64,000 bases of DNA from Pedobacter miscanthi (GCF_003315595.1 NZ_QNQU01000020.1:1-64000); one strand, 5' to 3'. Positions 42,695-54,200 are shown, counted from the stretch's first letter. Notes: generated by a model from the letters alone, not told the origin. Program-made: numbers and translations.

Positions 42695-44215
42695 TTAATT
42701 ACCTCCATTAACCCAGTACTCATTTAATACCATGTATGGATTGTTATATAGTGCATTTGAGCTTAAAGGCCAGGTCCATCCACCACGGTTAAATTTATCG
42801 GACGTGAGTACGTTGTACGACCACTGGCTGCTCAAAATCCTTTTGGTGCGTACGAGGTCGAAATAGTGGTGGCCTTCGCCAATAAGCTCCCTTGAACGTT
42901 CATAAAAAATAAAATCTTTAAGATTTCCACTTGCTGGTGTATATGGAGTTGCACCGGCACGGCCCCTTACCATATTTAAAAGTTTTACGGCATCGGTATC
43001 TTCATTTATATTCGCAAGGGCCTCGGCCGCCAGCAGAATTTCGCCTCCATATCTGAAAATCATAAATGTGTTATCAGGATTCGCATCTTCTTCGCCGGTA
43101 GAAAATGAATTCTGCGCAAATTTCAGCATCATAAACTTTCCGTTATCTGCAAAAATATCTTCGTTAAACCAGGCGGTAATACGTTTATCACTACCATCCT
43201 GAAAAAGTTTTTGCATGTACTCCCCTCTGTAATAAGCAAAACTTACACGATGGGTATATTCGGGGCGTTTATATGGATAATGCAAAAACATATCGGCAAT
43301 TGGCGCAACATTTAAGTTAGCATCGCCATAATTGATGCTGCGGTAAAATTCGAACAAACTCTCTTCAGATCGCCCTTTTATTACAGTTGCCCATTCGTTA
43401 ATTGGCAATAACCTGAAAGCGTTGCTGGCAATGAGTTCCTTACCCAGATCGGCGGTTTCCTCGTAGTATTTTCTGGCATTAGCCGAATCGAAACCTGCAT
43501 TCCACATATTCATTTCCATCATTAAGGCTACAATACTGCCCCTGCTGGCACGCACCCCTCTTAACGATGGGTCGGTATAAGTCCATGCAATAGAATTTTT
43601 ATAGTTTTTAAGATCGGCAATACACTTGTTGAGTACAGAAACGAAGTTTTCTCTTGGCAGTGCGGTAGAGTGAAAGGCATCGGTATAATACACTACGTTA
43701 CCGTATAAACGCACCATGGTGAAGTAGCTAAAAGCGCGGATAAATGCAGCTTCGGCTTTAAACGAATTCTTTTCTGCTTCTGATACGCCGGGGATCCCTT
43801 CATCAAGTTTAGCAATTAATATATTGGCCCCCTGAATGGTTTGGTAATACGTAGTCCAATCTGTAATCCTGTCGAAATTGTAATAATCCCATGGTTTACC
43901 CCTAGAAATCAGGGTCAGGAGGTTGTTTTTCCCCAAATATTCTACATACTCGCGTGATGGTGCGTTGTCTGACTGGCTTTCGTATAACACTTCACCTGAG
44001 CGGTATTCGCCGGTGGCACCAACAAAATGTGTTTCGTTATATTTACCAAAAACCATTCTCGACAGGTTGTAAATGTTGGCCACCACATCTTCTTTTGATT
44101 TGAAGAAGTTGTTACCAGTTAACTTATCCAATGGCTGTATATCCAAAAACTTTTTGCAGGCAGGCAAACAAAAAGTTGCTGCCAGGATTATAGTATAAAT
44201 AATTACTTTTTTCAT
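42695..44215 (-). CDS. SusD/RagB lipoprotein of the second SusCD unit
   Basis: This 506-residue lipoprotein (Cys20, CLPAC) starts KKFLDIQPLD after the lipobox, the usual opening of SusD proteins, and contains RSRELIGEGHHYFDLVRTKRIL near residue 445. It should be the ligand-binding lid of the SusC encoded 11 bp upstream. Substrate is unknown. Confidence 0.93.
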   Translation of the reverse strand: MKKVIIYTIILAATFCLPACKKFLDIQPLDKLTGNNFFKSKEDVVANIYNLSRMVFGKYNETHFVGATGEYRSGEVLYESQSDNAPSREYVEYLGKNNLLTLISRGKPWDYYNFDRITDWTTYYQTIQGANILIAKLDEGIPGVSEAEKNSFKAEAAFIRAFSYFTMVRLYGNVVYYTDAFHSTALPRENFVSVLNKCIADLKNYKNSIAWTYTDPSLRGVRASRGSIVALMMEMNMWNAGFDSANARKYYEETADLGKELIASNAFRLLPINEWATVIKGRSEESLFEFYRSINYGDANLNVAPIADMFLHYPYKRPEYTHRVSFAYYRGEYMQKLFQDGSDKRITAWFNEDIFADNGKFMMLKFAQNSFSTGEEDANPDNTFMIFRYGGEILLAAEALANINEDTDAVKLLNMVRGRAGATPYTPASGNLKDFIFYERSRELIGEGHHYFDLVRTKRILSSQWSYNVLTSDKFNRGGWTWPLSSNALYNNPYMVLNEYWVNGGN

Positions 44216-44226
44216 AACAATATCAA

Positions 44227-47200
44227 TTAGTTGCCTGTAGCAAGTTCTAAGTTTAAACCAATGTTGAAAGTACGTGGTACCGGATAACCTGTTGAAATAT
44301 CGCGACCTAATGAGGTTACGTTTTCAGGGTTTGGTCCACTGTATTTTGAGAAAGTAACCAGATTATTCGTTGAGGCATAAATTCTTAAATTGCTCAATCC
44401 GTACCTTGCAATCGTCTTTTTGTTGAACATGTAAGAAAGGGTTACATTGTTTATTTTTAAATAACTTCCACTCTCCTGCCACAGGGTTTGATCGGCCCTT
44501 AAAGGCTGGATCTGATTATAACGGGCATAATCATAAGGATATGGATATTTTGCTACATCACCTGGTGCCCGCCAGATATCGAGGTCGTTTAACGGAACCA
44601 CTGATTTTAGGGAGAAGGGATCACGCATAATGGCAATTCTATCAGCAAGGGCATTGTTTAAGATGGTCCTGTCGGCAGTATAAACAGCATATACATTCAA
44701 TCCCCAGTTTTTGTACCTGATGTTAGTTGAGATACCACCGGTTGCCAAAGGCTGCGAATTGCCGGTAACCTCGTAGTCCCTGCCATCTAAAATATAATCG
44801 CCGTTTACGTCTTTCATAATCGGATCGCCACCTAAGAAAAACTGACCGTTGCTCTGGTATCTTTTCCCTGTAACCGGATCTACAGGTACATCGGCATCGG
44901 TTTTATAAACCCCCTGGTTAATCCTTAAATAATTGGAAAGGGTATTTCTTCCAACACGGTAAACAACGTGCTGTAAATAGCCCGAATTATCGAACTTAAT
45001 AAACTGGCCATTATATTCTGCCGGAAGTTTTAACAGTACATCGCGGTTAATGGCTCCGTTAAGAGATACCGATATATCCAGATCTTTACTTACCAAAGGC
45101 CTAAAGGTTACCATTAACTCGGTACCGTAATTGGCAATACCCAAATCATTACTAGCCAGCTTATTAAAACCTGTTGTATTTGATAAATCCCTATCGAATA
45201 ACAGGTTATCCACTTTTTTAAAGTAGGTATCGAAGTTTAATGATATGCGATCGTTAAAGAATCCAAGATCCAAACCGAGGTTATACTGTGTTGTAGTAGT
45301 TGGTTTTAAATTCGGATTTGGAATAAGATCGTAATCAATGCCAATAGTTGGGTTATTGTTAAAATTACCGTACAGGTTATACTTGCCGTAAATACTTTCG
45401 AGATTACCGGTAGGAACAATGTTCTGACCCCATGTTAACCTTAAACTACCATACGACAGCCATTTTTTATCAGTTAACCAGTTTTCTTTATTAAAGTTCC
45501 ACCTTAAACCTACTGATGGATTTTTAGAATATGGATTTTCCAAACCGCTTGATGAGGTTCCATCCAAACGGTATGAAAACTCGGCAACATATTTTTTGTC
45601 GTAATCGTAGGATAACGAACCCGCAAATGACGCAATGGTTGCATTACGGTAATTGCTTAAAACACCACCGCCCCTCGAGTTGTAATCATCGTAACCTACA
45701 GGCCCCTGTAACTGATCGTTCGGTAACCTTTCCTGGCGTGTAATACCTGCCTGGGCGCCCTGTTTATAAATTTCGTTAAAGGTGTTTATAAAAATGTTGT
45801 GTTTATCGCCGAATGTTTTAGCGTAGGTAATACCGTTACGGTTGTACAACTGGTAGTTACGCCCAACATAATCGTAAAGTTTGGCATACTGGCCATTGGC
45901 TGCAGCCGGCGTAAAAGTAGATTCGGTATCGGAAGTATAATCGTAACTTAAAGTAGAGGATACGGCCAAACCTGGGATAAATTCGTAACGGGCTTCTACG
46001 TTGGTACGTATGTTACGGGAGTTGTTATCATTTGCGGTTTGCAAAGCTGATAAAACACCGCCCGATGCCTGGTAAAAGGATGGAGGTGGTAATAAGGTAG
46101 AGGCCTGTCCGTTTTCTGCCACACCCGACTGAATTAAGCCCACACCATTACCTTTATTCTGCTTACCAACCGAGCCGTTGATGAAACCAAAGAACCTGAA
46201 TTTTTCGTTTGGTTTAAACTCCATATTCATGTTTAGGTTATAGCGGTCGTAGCCTGTATTTTTAATTACCCCCTTTTCGGTATAATAACCCAGGTTGGCT
46301 TTATAGTTAAATTTCGGATCACCACCATCCAATGCCAGGTTATGGCTCTGGTTATAGGTGGTTTGGAAAAATACATCCTGCCAATCGGTAGAATTGTTGT
46401 AGTAAGCATTTAAACTATCGGCCAGGAAAGGCGTAAGTGAAATTCTCCTTATATCGGTTACATTCTGCGCATTAAGGATAATCTGCTGTATTTTTAACGA
46501 GCGCTCAGAATTCCCGCCCAATGTTTCGCGTAGTTTAGGTGGTGCATTAACAAAGGCATTGGTTACGTACTTAATCCTCGGCACTTTAGAATTACCCCTT
46601 TTTGTGGTGATTATAATTACACCATAAGCACCTCTCGAGCCGTACATGGAAGTAGCCTGGGCATCTTTAAGGATCTGGATATTTTCTACATCTTCCTGCG
46701 GGATCAGCGAGAGCGGACTTACACCTGGTCCTTGGGTTTGAAAGCCAAACTCAGCAGCTTTATCTGCATCTAATGGTACCCCGTCAATAATGTACAAAGG
46801 CGATGTAGGCTGTAAAAACGATTCGTTACCACTGCCCGAAATGCTTAAACTGGAAAGACCACGTACCTGTACCGAGCCCCTAAAACCCGGAGCACCGGTG
46901 TTGTTCTGGATATTTAAACCCGGAACCTTACCCTGCAAAAGTTGCTCTACATTGGATACGGGAATATCCTGAACTTCTTTGGCCTGTATCAATACAGCCG
47001 AACCGGTGGTGGTTTCCTTATTTCTTTTTTGATAGGCCACAATAATTACATCCTCTAAATCTTTTTTATCTTCTGTAATGGTTACGGTAATGTTGGTGGC
47101 CCCGGTAATTTTAGTCCTTTGGGTATTAAAACCTAAAAATTTAAACAGTAAAGTTCCGCCTATGGGTACGTTAACGGTAAACTGGCCTTTACCATTGGTT

Positions 47201-47376
47201 TGGGTTAAACCTTTATTGGTTTGCTCGAGGATTACGGATACGCCCGGAACCCCCTGTTTTGAATCTTTATCAACCACGGTACCATTCACAATGATGTATT
47301 TCTCCTGCGAATGAGCACTCGTGCCGCAAATTATACATACAATAAGTAATGCATAAAAAAGTATATTTCTTCTCAT
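44227..47376 (-). CDS. SusC/RagA TonB-dependent transporter of the second unit
   Basis: This 1049-residue outer-membrane protein has a signal peptide (to about 23), a carboxypeptidase-regulatory-like domain (about 27-110), a plug (about 115-265, from DVIIVAYQKRNKETTTGSAV) and a full beta-barrel. No STN domain. It lies inside the operon, 22 bp after the DUF5007 gene, so its expression depends on the upstream promoter unless there is an internal one. It should import the product bound by its SusD partner. Confidence 0.94.
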   Translation of the reverse strand: MRRNILFYALLIVCIICGTSAHSQEKYIIVNGTVVDKDSKQGVPGVSVILEQTNKGLTQTNGKGQFTVNVPIGGTLLFKFLGFNTQRTKITGATNITVTITEDKKDLEDVIIVAYQKRNKETTTGSAVLIQAKEVQDIPVSNVEQLLQGKVPGLNIQNNTGAPGFRGSVQVRGLSSLSISGSGNESFLQPTSPLYIIDGVPLDADKAAEFGFQTQGPGVSPLSLIPQEDVENIQILKDAQATSMYGSRGAYGVIIITTKRGNSKVPRIKYVTNAFVNAPPKLRETLGGNSERSLKIQQIILNAQNVTDIRRISLTPFLADSLNAYYNNSTDWQDVFFQTTYNQSHNLALDGGDPKFNYKANLGYYTEKGVIKNTGYDRYNLNMNMEFKPNEKFRFFGFINGSVGKQNKGNGVGLIQSGVAENGQASTLLPPPSFYQASGGVLSALQTANDNNSRNIRTNVEARYEFIPGLAVSSTLSYDYTSDTESTFTPAAANGQYAKLYDYVGRNYQLYNRNGITYAKTFGDKHNIFINTFNEIYKQGAQAGITRQERLPNDQLQGPVGYDDYNSRGGGVLSNYRNATIASFAGSLSYDYDKKYVAEFSYRLDGTSSSGLENPYSKNPSVGLRWNFNKENWLTDKKWLSYGSLRLTWGQNIVPTGNLESIYGKYNLYGNFNNNPTIGIDYDLIPNPNLKPTTTTQYNLGLDLGFFNDRISLNFDTYFKKVDNLLFDRDLSNTTGFNKLASNDLGIANYGTELMVTFRPLVSKDLDISVSLNGAINRDVLLKLPAEYNGQFIKFDNSGYLQHVVYRVGRNTLSNYLRINQGVYKTDADVPVDPVTGKRYQSNGQFFLGGDPIMKDVNGDYILDGRDYEVTGNSQPLATGGISTNIRYKNWGLNVYAVYTADRTILNNALADRIAIMRDPFSLKSVVPLNDLDIWRAPGDVAKYPYPYDYARYNQIQPLRADQTLWQESGSYLKINNVTLSYMFNKKTIARYGLSNLRIYASTNNLVTFSKYSGPNPENVTSLGRDISTGYPVPRTFNIGLNLELATGN

Positions 47377-47398
47377 CTTAATAGCTTTAAATCGTTAC

Positions 47399-48496
47399 CT
47401 ACTCGCTCGCGAATTTTGGATTCTCATTTCTGAAGTGGAAAACGACCTCCCAATCGCCAGCCCTATAAATGGCAAACTCGACACCGAAATTGGCGAATGT
47501 TCTTCCACCTCCGAACGAGCCCCTCGAATAGCTCAGGTTTATTTTTGCCCTGGTACCACCCGGTGCATAAAATGTCGGTATTTCGACCAAAGGAATTGGA
47601 TAGGCAACATCGTATTGCACATACTTTTCGGTTTTTTGCATGTTAAAGCCATGTATCATTTTATCCCAGGCCGTTTCGTTAAATGCTGCAGGATTGATTT
47701 CAACTGAATCTTTATTTAAAACTTTAATCCTTAAAGAATGTCCATTGCCACCAGTGAATGGCCTGATATAGATTACCACATTATTGACTTTCAAATTTTT
47801 ATTTTCTTTATTAATGTCTTCGTTGGTAGTTGCACTGATTACATTGTTTAAATATGGTCTGATGTAATTTTTGTAACGTTTATCAAAAGGATTGTTCGGA
47901 TCTGGTGCCGGTAAACCAGAATACAGGTTTACATCATCAGCAGGCTCATAGGGGCGCTCGCGCCAGGGCCTGATCTGAAAATCTTTAATCAGCCTTTCTC
48001 CACCGGTATTTTTCACCTTCAGATCAAAAAAACGGGTATCCTGTGCAAAATTGGTACTATCTGTTGGCCTTGGGGTAATTAGCTGGTTGTTGGTAGAGGC
48101 CCAGAAAATGAATTCGCCCGACGAACGCATTTCGAAAAGTTTATGGGTTTCTATCTTCCTTTTAGCTTCTATCTCTGCCAAACTTTTCTCTAAACCGGTA
48201 TAAGGCGCGGTCCAAACGTAGGTTGGTGCAGTTTGAAAAATATCAGTTACCGGTCTTCCATCGCCAAAACGTGCATTTACAATTTCGAAAGTAAATGGCG
48301 CGGTAGAATTATCAGCGTTAAAACCACCAATAAGATTGTTTCTTCCCAATATTGGTTCAAGAACTTTATTGCTATAGTTTACATTGTTACTTAAATAATC
48401 TTTGTCATCGGGCAAATTGTAGAGCTTTTTACAGCCACTTAAAACAACCGGCACAAGCAATACTAAAAGGAGCTCCTTTTTAATTACTGATTTCAT
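47399..48496 (-). CDS. DUF5007-like lipoprotein
   Basis: This 365-residue lipoprotein (Cys22, VLSGC) resembles DUF5007 proteins that accompany SusCD genes. It holds a mostly beta, charged mature part with segments such as RFGDGRPVTDIFQTAPTY and FDLKVKNTGGERLIKDF, and no recognisable catalytic motif. Function is unknown; its position between two SusCD units suggests a surface-binding or assembly role. The frame is open to a GTG at 48532, directly after the preceding stop codon, but the ATG at 48496 gives a clean lipoprotein signal and is preferred. Confidence 0.8.
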   Translation of the reverse strand: MKSVIKKELLLVLLVPVVLSGCKKLYNLPDDKDYLSNNVNYSNKVLEPILGRNNLIGGFNADNSTAPFTFEIVNARFGDGRPVTDIFQTAPTYVWTAPYTGLEKSLAEIEAKRKIETHKLFEMRSSGEFIFWASTNNQLITPRPTDSTNFAQDTRFFDLKVKNTGGERLIKDFQIRPWRERPYEPADDVNLYSGLPAPDPNNPFDKRYKNYIRPYLNNVISATTNEDINKENKNLKVNNVVIYIRPFTGGNGHSLRIKVLNKDSVEINPAAFNETAWDKMIHGFNMQKTEKYVQYDVAYPIPLVEIPTFYAPGGTRAKINLSYSRGSFGGGRTFANFGVEFAIYRAGDWEVVFHFRNENPKFASE

Positions 48497-48532
48497 AAGT
48501 TTTTCTAATTTATTTTTTCCGTAATCCATCAC

Positions 48533-49642
48533 CTATTTCGATTTATTAATTGTCCATTCTGCTAGCTGGAATGTACCTCCACTCCTTAATTCTGTAATAT
48601 TAATCCGGTAATACTGGTAGGCAACCGTATTGGTACACCGGAAAACTTTTTGCTGGTATCTTTCTTCGAAAAAGAAATTCGAAACCCTATCCAGTTCTGT
48701 CCAGGTTTGGCCATCCTGCGAACCTTCGTAAGTCCAGGCTTTCGGATCCCTTTCGTTTGCATCGTTTGCCGATGTTAAAGTATATACCGACGAAACCTCT
48801 GGTGTTTTAAGTTTAAACTGCATGGTTAAAAATCCCTGCAAATCGCATAAAAACTTGGTATGGTCGTCGCCATCGATTACTTTTTTAGAGTTTTCGCCAC
48901 TTGTAGGGCCACCTCCGTTTTCGCGGTTGGTAGAGAAAACACCGCCTATGGTAACCATTAAATTTGGCGGAGGCGGAACAAAGGTTAAGCGGGTAACAAA
49001 ACCGTCAAAGCCGAAAATATGGTCGGGACTGATTACATGAATAATTCCATTTTTTGTTTTAATGTTATTTGAACCTGTTACACTGGTAGACCAGTTTCTG
49101 ATGAACTTACTTTTTTTGGTATTGCTGAATTCAATTACTTCGGGACCTGCGCCAACCTCACCTGATGCAGAACCTTTAACTGATTTTGCATGCATCGGGT
49201 AAGCCACTTTTACACTGGTTAAGTTTAAGCCATCCTGAAGTTTTAACGAATCTGTCGGTTTTATACCCCTGATAATGTAATATGAAACCATGGTATCTAA
49301 TTGTACGCCATCAATATTGGAAAGGAACAAAGGATCTTTATCCGATTGTCTGCGCAAAGTATTTAGGTTCCGCAAGGCCAGTTGAAAACTTGGGTTGGTT
49401 ACCGCAAACAGGGTTACACTGCTATCGGTAAGTGTTTTCTTCAAACCCATTCTATCAATTGCCACCAATAGCGAGTCGTAAACACCCGGTTTACTTTTTA
49501 AATATTCATACGTATTACCGGCAAATGGGGCTGTGTTATCGGGCGCATCGTAATAACCTCCGTTTTTTCTACAGGCCGAATACACCAGGGTGAGCAATAA
49601 AAGCATAGTTACTGTCCCTATATATTTTACAATTTTTTTCAT
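48533..49642 (-). CDS. Fasciclin plus discoidin-like lipoprotein of the first SusCD unit
   Basis: This 369-residue lipoprotein (Cys24, VYSAC) combines a fasciclin domain (about 40-210: NTYEYLKSKPGVYDSLL, VTLFAVTNPSFQLAL, NGIIHVISPDHI) with an F5/8 type C (discoidin)-like domain (about 225-369). The fasciclin part matches the second-unit protein at 41914-42669, and the C-terminal part matches the last protein of the operon. The domain pair suggests cell-surface adhesion or glycan binding. It follows susD by 96 bp. Confidence 0.82.
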   Translation of the reverse strand: MKKIVKYIGTVTMLLLLTLVYSACRKNGGYYDAPDNTAPFAGNTYEYLKSKPGVYDSLLVAIDRMGLKKTLTDSSVTLFAVTNPSFQLALRNLNTLRRQSDKDPLFLSNIDGVQLDTMVSYYIIRGIKPTDSLKLQDGLNLTSVKVAYPMHAKSVKGSASGEVGAGPEVIEFSNTKKSKFIRNWSTSVTGSNNIKTKNGIIHVISPDHIFGFDGFVTRLTFVPPPPNLMVTIGGVFSTNRENGGGPTSGENSKKVIDGDDHTKFLCDLQGFLTMQFKLKTPEVSSVYTLTSANDANERDPKAWTYEGSQDGQTWTELDRVSNFFFEERYQQKVFRCTNTVAYQYYRINITELRSGGTFQLAEWTINKSK

Positions 49643-49738
49643 CTGCTTATGATTATATTTTAGTGGTGATGAAACGATTATGGTGTTGGTTATTGATATC
49701 CAGCTTTAAAGGCCATAATGTTTTCATATCTCAATTAT

Positions 49739-51253
49739 TTAGCGCCAGTAAGGATTTTGGGTAAGTAAGCTATTCTGCGACAAGAGCTTACGCGAAATCG
49801 GCCAATAAATCCCCCCGGTTTTAATCAGATTCATAAATTTGGGATCGTTTTGCCTGATCTTGTTAAAACGGATCATATCGTACCACCTCTGTCCCTCGCC
49901 CATCAGTTCGCGGTGCCTTTCTTCGAAGATCATTTTAAGGATATCATCGTTGTCGAGATTAAAACTTAGTTCGGTAGAACTTACCCGCCTACCGATTACC
50001 TGTACCAATTCATTTACGGCACCAAGCTGATCGCCAAGTACTGATAATGCCTCTGCACGTAGTAGTACGATATCCTCTAAACGGGTAAAAATCAATGCGC
50101 TGGTAAAATACCTGAAGTTGGGATCGTTACCACCACCCTGGATTACCTTGATTTTGCTGAAAATTGGGTATTTACCATTTAGATTAGTGAAATACCTGTC
50201 GAATTTTGACTGACCCAGGGTATCAACCGAGAACCTGTCATCTTTTGGCAGATTGAAATATTTTAAAATCGAATCTTTCGGCAGGTAAATATCAGGGATG
50301 GCCTTGGTTATAATGGGTTCTGCAAGGGTTAATTCTTCGATATGGCCGGTTGATGAACCATCTATATGGCCATAATCAGAGTTAAAACCAAACATTTGCC
50401 TGAAGTTTTTATTATAGAAAAATCCATTCGAATTAGTTAGGTCTATTGTAGAAGTATAACCTCCACCGCTTCTGCCGTAATTATCTTCCACAAATTTGGC
50501 GTATTTGGCCACGTTTGAGTAATCGGCATTCCAGGCTGCCACGTGCGCTAAAACCGCATAAGCTGTAACCTTGGTTGCCAGTGCACCCCCCCAACGGGTC
50601 CTGTCTTCATTATAATAATTACTGGGCTGTTGTATATCGCCGGCACTATATATGTATGGCAAATCGGCTGCTGCCCTTAACATTTCACTTTCTACCCAGG
50701 CCAGTATTTTTGTCTGGCTCTCTCTTGGTTTGTTTTCAAATACACCTTCGTTAGAAGAAATAATGAAAGGTACATCGCCCCAGATACGCACCATGTAGAA
50801 ATAGGCAAAAGCCCTTAAAAACCTGGCCTGTGCAATATCTACCGTCATGTTGTTATCCGAATAACGTTTATCGGTAGCTTTAACGTGGGCAACATTTTCG
50901 AGAAAAACATTGGCTCCGTTTACAATGGCATAAAACCTGGTCCAATCAGAAAGCGATTCTACCACAGGGTAAGATGCATTTAGGTTATTGCTGATGATGG
51001 CTTTTAAATCCTGCCGCTTAGGACTGGTAAATTCGCCTGTTCTTACATCACCGTAAATCCAGTGGCCATTATTATCCGAGAGTGCAGCACGTGTTAGCGC
51101 ATAAACGCCCATAATACCCGCACGTGCATCCTCCACCGTATTCCACATATTTTTTTCGCCTACAACACGGGTAGAATCGGTTTCCAAAGCTTTATTACAG
51201 CCTGATAAAACCACTACAGAGAGCAGAAATGAGTATAATATATTCTTCATCAT
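49739..51253 (-). CDS. SusD/RagB lipoprotein of the first SusCD unit
   Basis: This 504-residue lipoprotein has a short signal with Cys19 (VLSGC), the N-terminal TPR part and the late motif EERHRELMGEGQRWYDMIRFNKI typical of SusD. Two adjacent ATG codons (51253 and 51250) precede the signal peptide; the frame is open to 51355, but that extension would overlap susC and is rejected. It lies 31 bp after its SusC partner. Substrate unknown. Confidence 0.92.
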   Translation of the reverse strand: MMKNILYSFLLSVVVLSGCNKALETDSTRVVGEKNMWNTVEDARAGIMGVYALTRAALSDNNGHWIYGDVRTGEFTSPKRQDLKAIISNNLNASYPVVESLSDWTRFYAIVNGANVFLENVAHVKATDKRYSDNNMTVDIAQARFLRAFAYFYMVRIWGDVPFIISSNEGVFENKPRESQTKILAWVESEMLRAAADLPYIYSAGDIQQPSNYYNEDRTRWGGALATKVTAYAVLAHVAAWNADYSNVAKYAKFVEDNYGRSGGGYTSTIDLTNSNGFFYNKNFRQMFGFNSDYGHIDGSSTGHIEELTLAEPIITKAIPDIYLPKDSILKYFNLPKDDRFSVDTLGQSKFDRYFTNLNGKYPIFSKIKVIQGGGNDPNFRYFTSALIFTRLEDIVLLRAEALSVLGDQLGAVNELVQVIGRRVSSTELSFNLDNDDILKMIFEERHRELMGEGQRWYDMIRFNKIRQNDPKFMNLIKTGGIYWPISRKLLSQNSLLTQNPYWR

Positions 51254-51284
51254 TGTTGATGTTTTGTTCGTATTTCTTTCCATA

Positions 51285-54200
51285 TTATAATTCCATTTTA
51301 ACACCCAGAGTATAAGTTCTTGGGATCGGTTGACCATAGCCTGTATCAATACCATCGTAACCCACCAGCTCAGGGTCCTGACCGGTATATTTGGTAATTA
51401 CAAACACATTATTTACCGAACCGTATAAAAAGATTTTATTGATTTTGATATTTTTTCTCTTCAGGAAACTGCCAAAATCATAGCCAACAGAAACTGATCT
51501 TAGTTTTAAGAATGATCCGTTTTCAAGGAATAAATCCTGATCGGTACGGTAAGGGATTACAGTACTCCAGGGGTTGTACAATGGATATTTGCTATAATCG
51601 CCCCTTTTTTCCCAGAAAGTGATTTCTTTTACCGATGATACATCAGTATTGCCCTCATGGTTTACAAAATCGAAACGGGCGGCCATTTCCTCATTGATGA
51701 TCTTTCTGCCCAGGTTGAAATATAAGTTGGTGTTTAAAGTCCAGTTACCATATTTAAAGGAGTTATCAAATCCTCCGGCCAAAACAGGTAATGAATGTCC
51801 TTTTAGTACTTTATCTTTTTCATCAATAATATTATCGCCATTTTGATCTTTCCATTTAGGATCGCCGGCTTTTAATGGCGTACCATTGTATTTTACTGGC
51901 TGTCCGTTGATTACCGGCACCTGGCTGTTTGCGGTATAAATACCATCATTTTCGAGTAACCAATATTGATCTACCGGTTCTCCAACCTTTAAAAAGCTGT
52001 TGCCGATGATAATCTGATCCAATCCCCTTGGTAAGGCTTTTAATTTATTGCTGTTGTGGTTTAGGTTAAGCGAAGAATTCCACGAGAATTTGCTCCTCGA
52101 AATAACCAAAGCGCTGATTGATAAATCTACCCCGGTATTCGTCATGTTTAAACCGCTTTCTATCGATTGTTTGTAACCGTATTCGGCATAAGATGGGATA
52201 CCCAATAACTGGTTTTTTTCTGCCTTGCTGTAAAAATCAACCGATACATGCAAACGGTTTTTAAGCATGGCCACATCTGCACCGATATTTAACTGATCGG
52301 AATACGACCATGGCACACCATAACCAACCCAACCGAATGAATATGGCCTGGTTAATACCCCGATTGCATTGTAACCCGGAACGGTTAAATTTCCGGTGTA
52401 ACCAACGGATGCGGTGTATTGCGGGCCCTGTGCATAATTATCAAAAGTAAATGCCCTGCCCAAACGGCCGGCACTGGCGCGTAATACCAGGTCATCAATA
52501 AATTTTTCGTCTTTTAACAGTTCGTTTTTGATATTCCACGCTGCCGAAACGGTTGGCGAATAAAACCAGCGTTTGGTTGGTTGCGCATTTGATGAGCCAT
52601 CCAGACGTAATACTCCGGACACGAAGTACTTATCGTTATAAGAATAGTTTACCTTACCATATACGGATAACAGGTTATCGGCTGTTTTATCAAGGAAACG
52701 ATAGGTTAACTCCCTCGGGAAGGCTGTAGGCACCAGATAGTTTGGATTATCGGTTCCATCATCATTTTTGGGTTTAGAATCCAACAAGTTAATCTTGATA
52801 TAATCGTTGGCGCCTTTATAGGCATAGGCATTGCTATACTTATAAATATCCCACATCATCGATTGACCCAGTTCGAAATGAAAATCGTGAACATTTTTAA
52901 GGTTTAAATCGTAAGTTGCTTTATTATCAAGCATTAAACGCTGGTTAAAACCGTAATAGTTAGATGCATAACTATTGCCCTGCAATAAGGTTTTTGCATA
53001 AAAAATATCCCTGTAACCTTCGTTGTAATCTACGTTGAACGAAGAGCTTAATTTAAATTTACCCAAATTGGCTACTAACCTGGCAAATCCCTGTATACTG
53101 TTGGTTTTATTATCGTCGAACCCCCTGGTATAGTTATTCAGGTAACTCGCATAATAATCTTTGTTCGGGGCCAGTGGAGCGCTTAAATCAGGGAAATAGT
53201 TGATCTGGGCAAACCTGTCTCTTAAACTTCTGTTTCTATCTCTGTTTAAGCGGTTACCATTTATCATTGCCGAAAAAAGCAGCCATTTTACCGGTTTCAT
53301 ATTGATGTTGAACATTGCACTGTAGCGATCGATCCCAGTTCCGTCAGCCACACCCTGGCTCTTGGTATTCCCTAACGAAAACCTGAAACTGGCCCTGTCT
53401 GATCCACCGGTTAAACCCAGGTTTATCCCATATATAAGTGCGTTTTTATAATATAAATCAGTCCAGTTGGATTTACCGCTATATACATTATTCAACGAAT
53501 CGCTTAAATACACCGGATAAGCCTCATCATCCGAATATCTGCCGTTTGTAGTATATATATCGTAAAAGCGCTGTCTGAATTCGTTTTCATATTTACCATT
53601 AATGGTATTAACAGTAGGTTTTTGCACCATACCTATATAAGAATTGAAACTGATACCGCGCGAAACACCATCAGGAGCTTTTGTTTTGATTACAATTACC
53701 CCGTTAACACCCCTTGGACCATAAACTGCTGTACTGGCCAAATCGCTTAGCACCTCTACCGATGCAATATTATTGATATCGATAGTGGTTAATAAATTGG
53801 TAGCAGGACCAATCCTGTTAAAATCGTATTGCTGGATATCAAAAGCAAAAGGATGCTCTCCAATCAGGGGAACACCATCCAGCACCACCAATGGCTGAGA
53901 TGCGTATACATCTTTTTTAGAGAGCAGCGGCATTGGTGCTCCTCTTAAAAACATGTTTTGTATGGTACCCGGTTCGCCCGATGGCTCCTGCACATACAAG
54001 CCTGCAAAATTACCCTTTAAATTCTGCTGAAGGGAAATAGCCGGAAAAAGCGACAGTTCTTTCGTGTCTTTCTGAACACCACCAGATAACCTGTTGTAAA
54101 TTGTTTTTCGCTTGATCTGCTCCAAACTATCTTTCCGCAATGAATCTTTTGCCGGAACGAACTTAATTTTTGTCGTATCCTGAAAGATCAAATAGTTAAT

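Noticed and set aside
42670..42723. Longer N-terminus for the fasciclin-like lipoprotein
   Set aside because: It overlaps susD and puts 18 charged residues before a complete lipoprotein signal that has its own ATG and purine-rich leader.
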